A DNA stretch of 26,944 bases from Firmicutes bacterium ZCTH02-B6. GTDB lineage: Bacteria; Bacillota; Limnochordia; Limnochordales; ZCTH02-B6. The position numbers and the translations under genes are program-made. Under the pieces are notes generated by a model. It made no database searches and had not been told where the DNA came from. It saw only the letters and a list, made by a program, of their open reading frames with translations. Position 1 is the stretch's first letter. Each line of letters starts with the position of its first letter. Positions 15,608 to 23,883 of the stretch are shown here, in pieces. The stretch lies in assembly GCA_002159155.1 (NCBI GenBank), contig LZRQ01000031.1, forward strand, positions 1 to 26,944. Direction: 5' to 3'.

Positions 15608-15935
15608 TCGAAAAACCTTTACATCAAAACTGTCAATTGGGAGCCTGCAAGCAGCCTAGGGATACAGAAAACAAGTATACACGCCAGCCGGGCCATCATC
15701 ACCGGGACGATGCGGGCGCGTGGCCGGCGTCAGGTGAGTCGTCACTCGGTGGCCACGACCCGAGTCCGACCCGGCTGCGGGGTGAGCCTGCACCGTGTAT
15801 GACCGGCTTGTGAACAGAATCGTCGATTGAAAAGGAAGCATTCGCGGGTGGGCGAATATATTGGACGACGATCGATCTCGGGGTACCGGGGTGACGTTCG
15901 GCGGGGCACACCCACCGAAGGAGGAGACGCCGACC
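15608..15935. other. Divergent control region between the S24-like regulator and spoVS
   Basis: This 328-base stretch has no convincing gene; the open frame covering 15565-15813 on the plus strand has no ribosome site or recognisable product. It holds the sigma-H-type promoter for spoVS and a strong ribosome site (AAGGAGGAG, 15918-15926). It also has short AT-rich repeats: TCAATCGA at 15604-15611, TCAATTG at 15633-15639 and the reverse complement TCGATTGA at 15823-15830. An 11-base palindrome, AATCGTCGATT (15818-15828), overlaps the last of these. No clear sigma-A promoter for the minus-strand regulator was found, although TATACT (complement of 15674-15679) is a possible -10. Confidence 0.6.
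15831..15859 (+). promoter_or_regulatory. Sigma-H-type promoter for spoVS
   Basis: AAAGGAAGC (15831-15839) matches RNAGGAWWW at seven of nine positions, including the AGGA core. GGCGAATAT (15851-15859) matches the -10 RNNGAATWW at every defined position. The gap is 11 bases, within the 11-12 expected. spoVS is a sigma-H gene in B. subtilis. Transcription would start near 15866-15870, about 70 bases before the spoVS start. Confidence 0.7.
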
Positions 15936-16196
15936 ATGGAGGTACTCAAGGTTTCTGCCACATCTAAGCCCAAGTCCGTTGCCGGCGCCCTAGCCGCCGT
16001 ACTGCGGGAAAAGGGGATGGTGGAGATCCAGGCCGTTGGCGCGGGCGCAGTGAACCAGGCGGTCAAGTCCATCGCCATCGCCCGCGGCTTCGTGGCACCA
16101 AACGGCATCGACCTGGTGTGCGTGCCCGCGTTCAGCGAGATAGAGATCGACGGCGAGGAACGCACCGCGATCCGGTTCATCGTCGGTCCGCGCTGA
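15936..16196 (+). CDS. spoVS: Stage V sporulation protein S
   Basis: SpoVS is a small Alba-like protein, probably nucleic-acid binding, that affects septation, spore coat assembly and sporulation timing in B. subtilis. The start is ATG 15936, nine bases after AAGGAGGAG; an in-frame ATG at 15861 would add 25 residues translating the promoter region. The 86-residue length equals that of the B. subtilis protein. The conserved run MEVLKVSATSKPKSVAGALA, the VNQAVKSIAIARGFVAPNGI helix-loop and the C-terminal IRFIVGPR are all present. It precedes a SigH-like sigma gene, with 89 bases between them. Confidence 0.95.
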   Translation: MEVLKVSATSKPKSVAGALAAVLREKGMVEIQAVGAGAVNQAVKSIAIARGFVAPNGIDLVCVPAFSEIEIDGEERTAIRFIVGPR

Positions 16197-16285
16197 GGCC
16201 AGCAGCCGCCTGCGCATCGCGTCATATTCTCCCTAGACAAGCCATAGATCTGGAAGGGACGATGGCTGGACAGGGAGGGGACGCG

Positions 16286-16984
16286 ATGCGCGGCGGTGAC
16301 AATCAACTGCACGATTTGGCGCTGCTGGCGCGCATCCGCCAAGGGGATGAGGACGCCAAGGAGGCGCTTGTGCAAAAGTACATCCCCATGGTCAAGCACA
16401 TCGTGCGGCACCATTACTCGAGCTTCCTCGAGTTCGAGGATCTTATGCAGGAGGGACTCATCGGGCTCCTGGGGGCCATTGAGGAATACCGCCCCGAGGA
16501 GTTCGACGTGAAGTTCAGCTCCTTCGCGTATCTCTGCATCGTCCGCAAGGTCTATAACGCCATCAAGCAGACCAACAGCAGCAAACATAAGGCGCTAAAC
16601 GACGCGATCTCTCTTTATAGCACCCTTCCAGGCGACGATTCCCGCACGATGCTGGAACGCTGCGACGACGCGTCGCAGCCCGATCCCCTGGAATCGGTAG
16701 CGGAGAAGCTGGCGTCGCAGCACTTGGCCAAGCTGTTGCGCAATCACTTGTCCCTGCTGGAATACACGGTATTTGGCCTCCTCTTGCAGGGCTACACCGT
16801 CCAGGAGATCGAACGGGCGCTCGGAGTGAGCCCAAAGGCGGTCGACAACGCCCGCACGAGGGTTCGGCTTAAGCTGCGGCGGCTCGTGGAGCGGTACGGG
16901 TCGCTCCTCGATCCGCGCGTGCCCCTGTCGGCCCGTCGTCGTAAGGATCTTTACGTGCGGGTCAACGTCAGCCTGAGCGGCTGA
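16286..16984 (+). CDS. SigH-like sporulation sigma factor (sigma-70 family)
   Basis: This is a 232-residue sigma factor closest in look to the sigma-H/sigma-30 group, which turns on early sporulation and stationary-phase genes. Region 2 contains FEDLMQEGLIGLLGAIEEY (about 50-68) and KFSSFAYLCIVRKVYNAIKQ (76-95), followed by KHKALNDAISL, the equivalent of KHIPLNSYVSL in B. subtilis SigH. Region 4 (about 145-200) has YTVQEIERALGVSPKAVDNA as a helix-turn-helix. ATG 16286 is preferred for its spacing from GGGAGGGGA (16273-16281); ATG 16262 has a ribosome site too close. The true sigH usually lies near secE-nusG, so this may be a paralogue. It probably shares the spoVS promoter. Confidence 0.8.
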   Translation: MRGGDNQLHDLALLARIRQGDEDAKEALVQKYIPMVKHIVRHHYSSFLEFEDLMQEGLIGLLGAIEEYRPEEFDVKFSSFAYLCIVRKVYNAIKQTNSSKHKALNDAISLYSTLPGDDSRTMLERCDDASQPDPLESVAEKLASQHLAKLLRNHLSLLEYTVFGLLLQGYTVQEIERALGVSPKAVDNARTRVRLKLRRLVERYGSLLDPRVPLSARRRKDLYVRVNVSLSG

Positions 16985-17023
16985 AATCCATCAGAGCTTG
17001 CGGTTAAAATCCAAACGGGCCTG

Positions 17024-17032
17024 TGGTAAAAT
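17024..17032 (+). promoter_or_regulatory. Possible extended -10 promoter for smc
   Basis: TGGTAAAAT contains the TGn extension and a five-of-six match to TATAAT (17027-17032). No good -35 lies 17 bases upstream (TTAAAA at 17004-17009). The predicted start near 17039 precedes the smc ribosome site (17048-17056) by a few bases. Confidence 0.4.
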
Positions 17033-17064
17033 GCAGGGGTGGTTGCCAAGGAGGTGCCGCCCCC

Positions 17065-20000
17065 TTGCGCCTGCAGGCCTTGCAGCTTCTGGGATTCAAG
17101 TCGTTTCCCGACAAGACGGAGCTCCGTTTTGGCCCCGGTGTGACCGCTATCGTCGGGCCCAACGGCAGCGGCAAGAGCAATATCGTGGACGCGATCCGCT
17201 GGGTTCTGGGGGAGCAGAGCAACCGGGCCTTGCGGTCGCCCCGCGCGCCGGACCTCATTTTTAACGGCACCGCTACCCGCAAACCCCTAGGGCTTGCCCA
17301 GGTCACACTGACCTTGGACAACAGCGACGAAAGCCTTCCGCTTCCCTACACCGAAGTGGCCGTAACCCGCCGCATTTTTCGTTCAGGCGAAAGCGAGTTT
17401 CTCATCAATGGCGAACCGTGCCGCCTGCGGGACATCCAGGAGCTCTTTCTCGGCACGGGCCTTGGCAAGGGCGGCATGGCGGTCGTAGGTCAGGGCGAGG
17501 TCGACAGCATCCTCAGCGCCCATCCCCTGGATCGACGGCTGCTGTTGGAAGAGACCGCCGGGACAAGCCGCTACCAGGCGCAAAAGCGGGAGGCCGTGGC
17601 CAAGCTGGGACAAGCCCAGGCAGACCTTGAGCGGGTCCGGGATCTGGTGGGAGAGCTGTCTGCCCGGGCGCGCGATTTGACCGTCCAGGCCGAGGCGGCT
17701 GCCCGCTGGCGGGAAATTTCGCAGCGGCTGCGTCAGGTCCAGATTGCGCGACTTGCCCGCGAGTGGCAGGCGGCCCGTGACCGTTGGCAGCGCGCCATGG
17801 AACGGCTGCAGGCCGCGCGGGCAGCCTTGGAGGCAGCGGAGGGCCAACTGGCCGCGGCCGACGCAGAGGCCCAGGCGAGCCGGAGCCGGCTGGCGCAGGC
17901 CAACGAGGAGTTGGAAACGGCGCGCCAAGCCTTGCACGAGGCGCAGGCGCGGCGGGCGGAACTGGCCCACAATCTCGAGCTGGCGCGAGTCAGAGGTCAA
18001 GCCCTCGCGCGGCAGCGGGAGGGCCTGGCGTCTGACCAATCCCGGCAGCGTGGCGCGTTGGAGGAGACCGGGCGACAGCTCCAACGCCTGGCGGGGGAGA
18101 TCGCGGCGCAGGAGGCGGCGACGGCCACCCTCCGCGAGAAGGTGGCGGCGCACGAACGGGAACTCGCGGCCTATGAGGCGCAGCACCGGGAAGTGTCGGC
18201 CCGGCTTGAGCGCGCGCAGGCCGAGGTGCTGGAGGTGCTGCAGCGCCTCGCCCACGCCCGCAACGAGGTGCGCCGGCTTGAGGGCGAGATCGCTGGCGCA
18301 ACGGCCAGACTAGAGCGGCTTGCCTCGGCGCGGGACGCCCTGGAGGCGGAGCGGGCCGCAATGCAAACGGCGCTGAAGGAGGCGTCTGCCGCCGCGGACG
18401 AACATGCCCAGAGGCTCAAGGAGCGGAGGGCTAAGGCCGAGGCGGTGGAGGCCGCCCTCGCGTCAGCCAGGGAGGCGTTGCGTGACGGGCGGCGGGCCGT
18501 CGACCAGGCCAGGAGTCACCTGTCTGAGGTGCGGGCGACTCTCCAAGCCTTGGAGCGCTTGGAAGAGAGCCACGCCGGCTACCAGCCCGCCGTAAAGGCG
18601 GTGCTTGGTGCGTCGCCTCCGCTCGCGGGGCTGTTGGGGACGGTGGCGCAGCTGCTGGTGGTGCCGGCGCGGGTAGAGGTCGCTATCCACGTTGCCCTCG
18701 GCGGCGCGTTGCAGTACATCGTCATGGCCGATGAGCGAGCAGTGCAGCGGGCTATCGAGTACCTCAAGGTACGGCGGGCCGGACGGGCCACGTTTCTTGC
18801 CCTGGACACCCTGCGGGGCCGCCCGTGGCCTGCCGAGTTGGCCGGCATATTGACCCAGGCGGGCGTTGTGGGGCGGGCGGCGGATCTGGTGGAGTACGAG
18901 CCGCACCTGCGGATCGTGGCCGACCATCTGCTTGGGCGAACTTTGGTTGTGGAGGAACTGCCGAGGGCGTTGGAACTTGCCCGGCTGCTACCCGCCAATG
19001 TGCGGTTGGTGACGCTTTCCGGGGAGCTCGTGGTGCCAGGAGGTCCCGTCACTGGAGGGTCGGCCCCCGCGGACCACGGTGGGGGTCTTCTCTCCCGCCG
19101 GCGGGAACTCAAGGAGCTGGCCGAACGGGTGCGCCGCGGCCAACAGGAGTTGCAGCGGCGGGAGCAAGAGGTGGCGGCCTTGGCCGCGCGAGTGGAATCG
19201 CTGGAGCAGGAGCTTGCGGCGGTTCGCACCGCGGCCCAGTCGGAGGAAGTGTCGTTGGCCGAAAAGCGGCAGGCGCTGCAGTCCTTGGGCGCTTCTCTTC
19301 AGCGCCTCGAGAAAAGCATCGCGCTAAACGAGGAGGAGCAGGCCGAGGCCAGGAGGACAGCGGCGGAATCCGCCGAGCGGTTAGCAACTCTACAGCAGGA
19401 AGCTGCGTCTCTCGCGGCCCGAGAGGACGGCCTGCGGCAGGCGTTGGCCGAGCTCACCCAGCAGCGCTCGCGGGAGGACGAGAGCCGGCGGCGCAGGCTG
19501 GATGCCCTCACCGAATTGCGGGCACGGCTGGCCGCACAAGAGGAAGCTTTGCGCGGCCTTGCGCGGGAGCGGGAGCAATGGCAGGCCCAGGCTGCAGCCA
19601 TCCGTGCGGAGCTGGACCGGTTGGAGACGATGGCCGCCGAACTGGACGCCGAGGGCGAACGCCTGCGGGCTGAGGAAGAGCGTCTAAGCCAGGCTTTGCC
19701 GGGCGCTGATCGGGAGCTGCAGGACGCTATCGAGCGCACCCGGACGGCGCAAGCTGCGGTCGAGGCGGTGCGATCCGAGGCCGAAGCCAGCGAGCAGCGG
19801 CGCACCCAGGCAGCGGCTGCCACGGAAAGAGCCCGGGAGCAAGTGTGGGCGCTGGAGGCCGAGGGAAGTCGCCACCGCGCTGCGTTGGAAGGAGCGGCCG
19901 AGCGCATGGCAGAGCTGGGCGTCGCACCCGAAGCGGCTGCCGAGGTGGCGGCCACCACGGAGGTATCGCCTCAGGAACTGCGCCGTCTACAAGAGGAGCT

Positions 20001-20610
20001 GGAAGGGCTGGGCGCCGTCAACCTGGGCGCAGCCGACGAGCTCAAGGAACTGGAGCAACGGCTCGCCTTCTTGATGGAACAGCAGGCGGACCTTGAGCGA
20101 GCGGTCGGGTCACTGCAAGAGGCTATCGCCCGCCTCGACCGGATTTGCGAGGAGCGGTTCAACGCGACGCTGGCGCAGGTGGCCGAGGCTTTCGACGGCA
20201 TTTTCCAGCAGCTGTTTGGCGGAGGACGGGCGCAGCTGTCGGTGGTGCCTCCCGACGGCGGGGTCGACGTTCACGTGCAGCTTCCCGGCCGGCGCATTCA
20301 GCATCTGCTGGCTCTCTCGGGCGGTGAGCGGGCGCTGACGGCGATCGCGCTTCTCTTTGCCATGTTGCGGGTCAACCCAAGTCCTTTTTACGTCTTGGAC
20401 GAAATCGACGCCGCGCTGGACGAGGCCAATGTGGGCCGGTTCCAGCGGCTGCTGTTGGACGCGGCTCAGCACGCGCAGTTCATCGTGATCACTCACCGGG
20501 CGACGACGATGGAAGCGGCCTCGGTTCTGTATGGCGTCACCGCCGCACATCCCGGCGTCTCGACCCTGGTGTCGCTAGATTTGCAGCAGGCGCGCGCGAC
20601 GACGGCTTGA
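17065..20610 (+). CDS. smc: Chromosome partition/condensation protein SMC
   Basis: SMC is the ATPase of the bacterial condensin complex with ScpA and ScpB; it organises and segregates the chromosome. The start was set to TTG 17065, eight bases after AAGGAGGTG (17048-17056), giving 1181 residues beginning MRLQALQLLGFKSFPDKTEL as in other SMCs. A start at 17023 would lie before the ribosome site. The head has Walker A GPNGSGKS (31-38), signature LSGGERAL (from 1084) and Walker B VLDEID (from 1110). Two long Ala/Glu/Arg/Gln-rich coiled-coil arms (about 160-500 and 670-1010) flank a hinge at about 502-670 with the GGALQYIV and GPVTGGSA marks. Confidence 0.97.
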   Translation: MRLQALQLLGFKSFPDKTELRFGPGVTAIVGPNGSGKSNIVDAIRWVLGEQSNRALRSPRAPDLIFNGTATRKPLGLAQVTLTLDNSDESLPLPYTEVAVTRRIFRSGESEFLINGEPCRLRDIQELFLGTGLGKGGMAVVGQGEVDSILSAHPLDRRLLLEETAGTSRYQAQKREAVAKLGQAQADLERVRDLVGELSARARDLTVQAEAAARWREISQRLRQVQIARLAREWQAARDRWQRAMERLQAARAALEAAEGQLAAADAEAQASRSRLAQANEELETARQALHEAQARRAELAHNLELARVRGQALARQREGLASDQSRQRGALEETGRQLQRLAGEIAAQEAATATLREKVAAHERELAAYEAQHREVSARLERAQAEVLEVLQRLAHARNEVRRLEGEIAGATARLERLASARDALEAERAAMQTALKEASAAADEHAQRLKERRAKAEAVEAALASAREALRDGRRAVDQARSHLSEVRATLQALERLEESHAGYQPAVKAVLGASPPLAGLLGTVAQLLVVPARVEVAIHVALGGALQYIVMADERAVQRAIEYLKVRRAGRATFLALDTLRGRPWPAELAGILTQAGVVGRAADLVEYEPHLRIVADHLLGRTLVVEELPRALELARLLPANVRLVTLSGELVVPGGPVTGGSAPADHGGGLLSRRRELKELAERVRRGQQELQRREQEVAALAARVESLEQELAAVRTAAQSEEVSLAEKRQALQSLGASLQRLEKSIALNEEEQAEARRTAAESAERLATLQQEAASLAAREDGLRQALAELTQQRSREDESRRRRLDALTELRARLAAQEEALRGLAREREQWQAQAAAIRAELDRLETMAAELDAEGERLRAEEERLSQALPGADRELQDAIERTRTAQAAVEAVRSEAEASEQRRTQAAAATERAREQVWALEAEGSRHRAALEGAAERMAELGVAPEAAAEVAATTEVSPQELRRLQEELEGLGAVNLGAADELKELEQRLAFLMEQQADLERAVGSLQEAIARLDRICEERFNATLAQVAEAFDGIFQQLFGGGRAQLSVVPPDGGVDVHVQLPGRRIQHLLALSGGERALTAIALLFAMLRVNPSPFYVLDEIDAALDEANVGRFQRLLLDAAQHAQFIVITHRATTMEAASVLYGVTAAHPGVSTLVSLDLQQARATTA

Positions 20611-20674
20611 CGGGCGGTGAAGCCGACCGCGGACAAGCGTTGCAATCGACGGGCAATTGGCTGGAGGGATGTTT

Positions 20675-21592
20675 ATGGCCTTTGGCGGGGGATGGCTGCA
20701 GCGGCTGCGGGAGGGACTGGCCCGCACCCGGGCAGGGCTCGCAGAGCGGGTGGACGCGCTGCTCGGCGGACGAATTGATGAAGAAGTGTTCGAAGGGCTT
20801 GAGGAGGCCCTGATCCAGGCGGACACCGGTGTGGCGACCACCATGCGGATCATGGATGCGCTGCGCGAGCGGGTGCGGCGCGAGTCGCCGCGGGATGCCA
20901 GCGCCGTAAAGGCCATGCTGCAAGAGGAGATCCTCGCGGTGCTCAAGCCGGTGGCGCGACCGTTAAACGTGAAACCGGAAGGGCTCACGGCGATGCTGAT
21001 CGTGGGCGTCAACGGCGCAGGCAAGACGACCAGTATCGGGAAGCTCGCTTACCGCTTTCGCCACGAAGGGCGCCGGGTCATCGTCGGGGCTGCGGACACT
21101 TTTCGCGCGGCGGCCATCGAGCAGCTCCAGGCATGGGGCGAGCGGGCGGGCGTCCCGGTCATCGCCCACCAGGCAGGTGCGGATCCCGCTGCCGTCGCCT
21201 TTGATGCGGCCCAGGCGGCGCTGGCTCGGGGTGCCGACATCCTGCTGGTGGACACCGCCGGGCGCCTGCAAACGCGCACCAACTTGATGGAAGAGCTCAA
21301 GAAAGTACACCGGGTGCTCAAAGAGCGCCTCGGCGGCGAGCTGGCCGAGGTGTTGCTGGTGCTGGACGCGACGACCGGCCAGAACGGCCTGTCGCAGGCG
21401 CGCTTGTTCGGGCAAGCAGTGCCGCTGTCGGGCATTATCCTGACCAAGCTGGACGGAACCGCAAAAGGCGGCATCGTCATCGCGATCGCCGGCGAACTGG
21501 GCCTGCCTGTGAAGCTCGTAGGTGTCGGTGAAAGCGTCGATGACCTGCAGGAGTTCGACCCCGAGGCGTTCGTCAAAGCCCTCTTCTCTTGA
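20675..21592 (+). CDS. ftsY: Signal recognition particle receptor FtsY
   Basis: FtsY is the membrane-associated GTPase that docks SRP-ribosome complexes at the Sec translocon. The start ATG 20675 lies six bases after GGAGGG (20663-20668); the ATG at 20669 is too close. The 305-residue protein has the NG core without the acidic A domain of E. coli, normal for Firmicutes. The P-loop GVNGAGKTTSIGKLA begins at 111, followed by DTFRAAAIEQL, DTAGRLQTRTNL, TKLDGTAKGG and GVGESVDDLQEFDPE. The N-terminal GGGWLQRLREGLARTR helix is amphipathic and probably binds the membrane. Its partner gene ffh lies two genes on. Confidence 0.96.
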   Translation: MAFGGGWLQRLREGLARTRAGLAERVDALLGGRIDEEVFEGLEEALIQADTGVATTMRIMDALRERVRRESPRDASAVKAMLQEEILAVLKPVARPLNVKPEGLTAMLIVGVNGAGKTTSIGKLAYRFRHEGRRVIVGAADTFRAAAIEQLQAWGERAGVPVIAHQAGADPAAVAFDAAQAALARGADILLVDTAGRLQTRTNLMEELKKVHRVLKERLGGELAEVLLVLDATTGQNGLSQARLFGQAVPLSGIILTKLDGTAKGGIVIAIAGELGLPVKLVGVGESVDDLQEFDPEAFVKALFS

Positions 21593-21618
21593 CAACCGGC
21601 GGCGGGCAAGGGTATACT
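21589..21618 (+). promoter_or_regulatory. Sigma-A promoter for the ylxM-ffh-rpsP operon
   Basis: TTGACA (21589-21594) and TATACT (21613-21618) are separated by 18 bases. The -35 box overlaps the ftsY TGA (21590-21592). Transcription should begin near 21625. This splits ftsY from the downstream SRP and ribosomal protein genes. Confidence 0.85.
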
Positions 21619-21664
21619 GACGCCTGTAAAGCGCGTTTGCTTAACAGGAGTGAGCCCGCGCCCC

Positions 21665-22096
21665 GTGACGGCCGAAAATCAGGTCCGCCTGCACCTCCTG
21701 TACGATTTTTATGGGCAACTGCTGACAGAGAAGCAGCGGTCCTTCTTTGAGTTGTACCACCACGACGACCTCTCTTTAGGGGAGATCGCCGAGCAGCACG
21801 GCGTCAGCCGGCAGGCAGTCTACGACATCCTCAAGCGGGCGGAACGAACCCTTGAGGAGCTCGAAGCCAAGCTGCAGCTGGTGGCGCGGTTCCTGCGGGA
21901 GCGACAGGTTGTGGAGGAGTTGGACCGGGAGCTCGCCGCCTTGCAGGAGGACGTTGCCCGCTTGTTGGGCGCAGACGCCTGGAGGCCTGCGGAGGCCGGC
22001 GGCGGCGACGACTGGGATGAGTTGGGCACGCGTATCCAGGAGCGGGTCCGGGGCATTCAAGCGCGGCTGCGGACCTTGGTCGCGGACGAGCAGTGA
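21665..22096 (+). CDS. ylxM: YlxM-type helix-turn-helix protein of the SRP operon
   Basis: YlxM accompanies ffh in Firmicutes and binds or assists the SRP; it may modulate FtsY/Ffh GTPase activity. Two GTG starts compete: 21650 overlaps the ribosome site itself, so GTG 21665 (143 residues), about 10 bases after GGAGTGAG, is preferred. The N-terminal half (RLHLLYDFYGQLLTEKQR, then DLSLGEIAEQHGVSRQAVYD) is the sigma-region-4-like helix-turn-helix of the family. The second half is a charged helical region (about 65-105), then a glycine-rich break and another helix. The usual YlxM is nearer 110 residues, so there is a C-terminal extension. Confidence 0.9.
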   Translation: MTAENQVRLHLLYDFYGQLLTEKQRSFFELYHHDDLSLGEIAEQHGVSRQAVYDILKRAERTLEELEAKLQLVARFLRERQVVEELDRELAALQEDVARLLGADAWRPAEAGGGDDWDELGTRIQERVRGIQARLRTLVADEQ

Positions 22097-22166
22097 CGCG
22101 CATCGGGCTTCAGCGTGGTGCTCGAGGGCGGCGTGAGCAAGCGCCGATGGCGAAGGCGGTGGGTTT

Positions 22167-23510
22167 TTGTTTAGCAACCTCGCGGAAAAGCTTCAGTCCG
22201 CACTGGCGAAACTGAAAGGGCGCGGCAAACTGTCCGAGCAGGACGTGGAGCAGGCTTTGCGGGAAGTGCGGCTCGCGCTTCTCGAGGCGGACGTCAACTT
22301 CCGCGTCGTCAAGGACTTCCTCGCCCGCGTCAAAGAGCGGGCCGTGGGGCAGGAGGTCATGCAAAGCCTCACCCCGGGCCAGCAGGTTGTCAAGATCGTC
22401 CATGAAGAGTTGACCGCTCTCATGGGCGGCAGTCACGCGCGCCTCAACTTGGCCGGGCGCCCGCCGCACGTGATCATGCTCGTCGGCCTGCAGGGCGCGG
22501 GCAAGACGACGTCGGCGGCCAAGCTGGCCAACGCCTTGCGCAAGCAAAGCCATCGACCGCTCCTCGTGGCGGCTGACGTTTACAGGCCGGCGGCCATCCG
22601 CCAGCTGCAGGTTCTGGGCGACCAGCTGGGCATCCCTGTGTTTACTCTGGGTGAGCGCCACGACCCTGTCGACATCGCTCAGGCCGGCGTGAGTCACGCA
22701 AAGAGCCACGGCAACGACCTGGTCATTATCGACACGGCGGGCCGGCTGCATATCGACGATGAGCTCATGGACGAGCTGGCCAGGATGTCGTCCGCCGTTC
22801 AGCCCAAGGAAACCCTGCTGGTGCTGGACGCGATGACCGGCCAGGAAGCGGTTAACGTGGCTGAGCGGTTCAACCAGCAGCTGGAGCTGACCGGGTTCAT
22901 CTTGACCAAGCTGGACGGCGACGCGCGCGGCGGCGCGGCCCTGTCGGTGCGGGCGGTGGTCGGGAAGCCCATCAAGTACGTCGGCGTCGGCGAAAAGGTT
23001 GACGCCCTGGAGCCGTTTCACCCGGAACGAATGGCCTCGCGGATTCTGGGCATGGGGGACGTCCTGACGCTTATCGAGAAGGCGCAAGCCTCCATGGACG
23101 CAGAAACCGCCCAGAAGATGGCCGCAAAGCTGCGGACGGCCGACTTCACTCTGGAAGACTTTCTGGACCAGTTGCGCCAGGTGAGAAACATGGGCCCCCT
23201 GGATCAGATTCTAGGGATGATCCCTGGACTGGCTGGCGCCAAGCAGTTGCAGGGGCTGCAAGTGGATGAGAAGCAGCTCAAGCGTATCGAGGCGATCATC
23301 CAGTCGATGACCCCCGAGGAGCGGGCCCAGCCCCACATCATTAACGGGAGTCGTCGCCGGCGCATCGCCCGGGGCAGCGGCACTTCGGTCCAGGACGTCA
23401 ACCGGCTGCTCAAGCAGTTTGAGCAGACACGAGCGCTGTTCAAGCAGCTTGGCGGAGGCCGGGGACCGCGCCGCCCTAAGGGGATGCTGGCACGGTTGTT
23501 TGGGCATTGA
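22167..23510 (+). CDS. ffh: Signal recognition particle protein Ffh
   Basis: Ffh binds signal sequences and SRP RNA and delivers ribosomes to FtsY. The start is TTG 22167, preceded by an imperfect AAGGCGGT; the product MFSNLAEKLQSALAKLKGRG aligns with other Ffh N termini, so this start is likely. The 447-residue protein has the N domain REVRLALLEADVNF, P-loop GLQGAGKT (107-114), DVYRPAAIRQL, DTAGRLHID and TKLDGDARGGAAL. The M domain (from about 325) is methionine-rich and includes the RNA-binding SRRRRIARGSGTSVQDVN segment. No SRP RNA gene was seen in the window. Confidence 0.97.
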   Translation: MFSNLAEKLQSALAKLKGRGKLSEQDVEQALREVRLALLEADVNFRVVKDFLARVKERAVGQEVMQSLTPGQQVVKIVHEELTALMGGSHARLNLAGRPPHVIMLVGLQGAGKTTSAAKLANALRKQSHRPLLVAADVYRPAAIRQLQVLGDQLGIPVFTLGERHDPVDIAQAGVSHAKSHGNDLVIIDTAGRLHIDDELMDELARMSSAVQPKETLLVLDAMTGQEAVNVAERFNQQLELTGFILTKLDGDARGGAALSVRAVVGKPIKYVGVGEKVDALEPFHPERMASRILGMGDVLTLIEKAQASMDAETAQKMAAKLRTADFTLEDFLDQLRQVRNMGPLDQILGMIPGLAGAKQLQGLQVDEKQLKRIEAIIQSMTPEERAQPHIINGSRRRRIARGSGTSVQDVNRLLKQFEQTRALFKQLGGGRGPRRPKGMLARLFGH

Positions 23511-23573
23511 CATCGACACCTTCACGCCTCATTGGGCGATTGGTCAGGTACATCGGGAAATGGAGGTGAGCAT

Positions 23574-23852
23574 ATGGCGGTCCGCATTCGCCTGAAGCGC
23601 ATGGGAGCCAAGAAGCGCCCGTTCTATCGTCTCGTGGTAGCGGATTCCCGCGCGGCCCGCGACGGGCGGTTCATCGATCAGCTCGGCTATTACAATCCCA
23701 TCGCCGAACCGGCCCAAATCGTGGTTGACGAAGGGCGGGCGCTCGAGTGGCTGCGCAAGGGAGCCCAGCCGTCGGACACGGCCCGGGCGCTCTTGGTCAA
23801 GGCCGGCGTTTGGGAGAAGTTTAAGGCGCCCCAGCAGGGCGAGCAAGCATGA
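23574..23852 (+). CDS. rpsP: 30S ribosomal protein S16
   Basis: S16 is an early assembly protein of the small ribosomal subunit. The start is ATG 23574, directly after TGGAGGTGAG (23561-23570); the frame is open from 23532 but the added residues are not homologous. The 92-residue protein begins MAVRIRLKRMGAKKRPFYRL and contains RDGRFIDQLGYYNP, both hallmarks of S16. It lies 63 bases after ffh in the standard order rpsP-khpA-rimM-trmD-rplS. Confidence 0.97.
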   Translation: MAVRIRLKRMGAKKRPFYRLVVADSRAARDGRFIDQLGYYNPIAEPAQIVVDEGRALEWLRKGAQPSDTARALLVKAGVWEKFKAPQQGEQA

Positions 23853-23883
23853 ACGCGGGATCTAACCGCGGGGAGGGGAGCCT

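Noticed and set aside
15565..15813. Plus-strand open frame of 82 codons in the spoVS control region
   Set aside because: It has no ribosome site, overlaps the start of the minus-strand regulator, and its product is not protein-like.
16223..16230. CATATTCT as a sigma-E/K -10 before the sigma gene
   Set aside because: No matching -35 lies at the right distance, and eight-base matches of this kind arise by chance.
22110..23087. Minus-strand open frame of 325 codons opposite ffh
   Set aside because: It is a shadow of the ffh frame with no family features; Ffh motifs on the plus strand are unmistakable.
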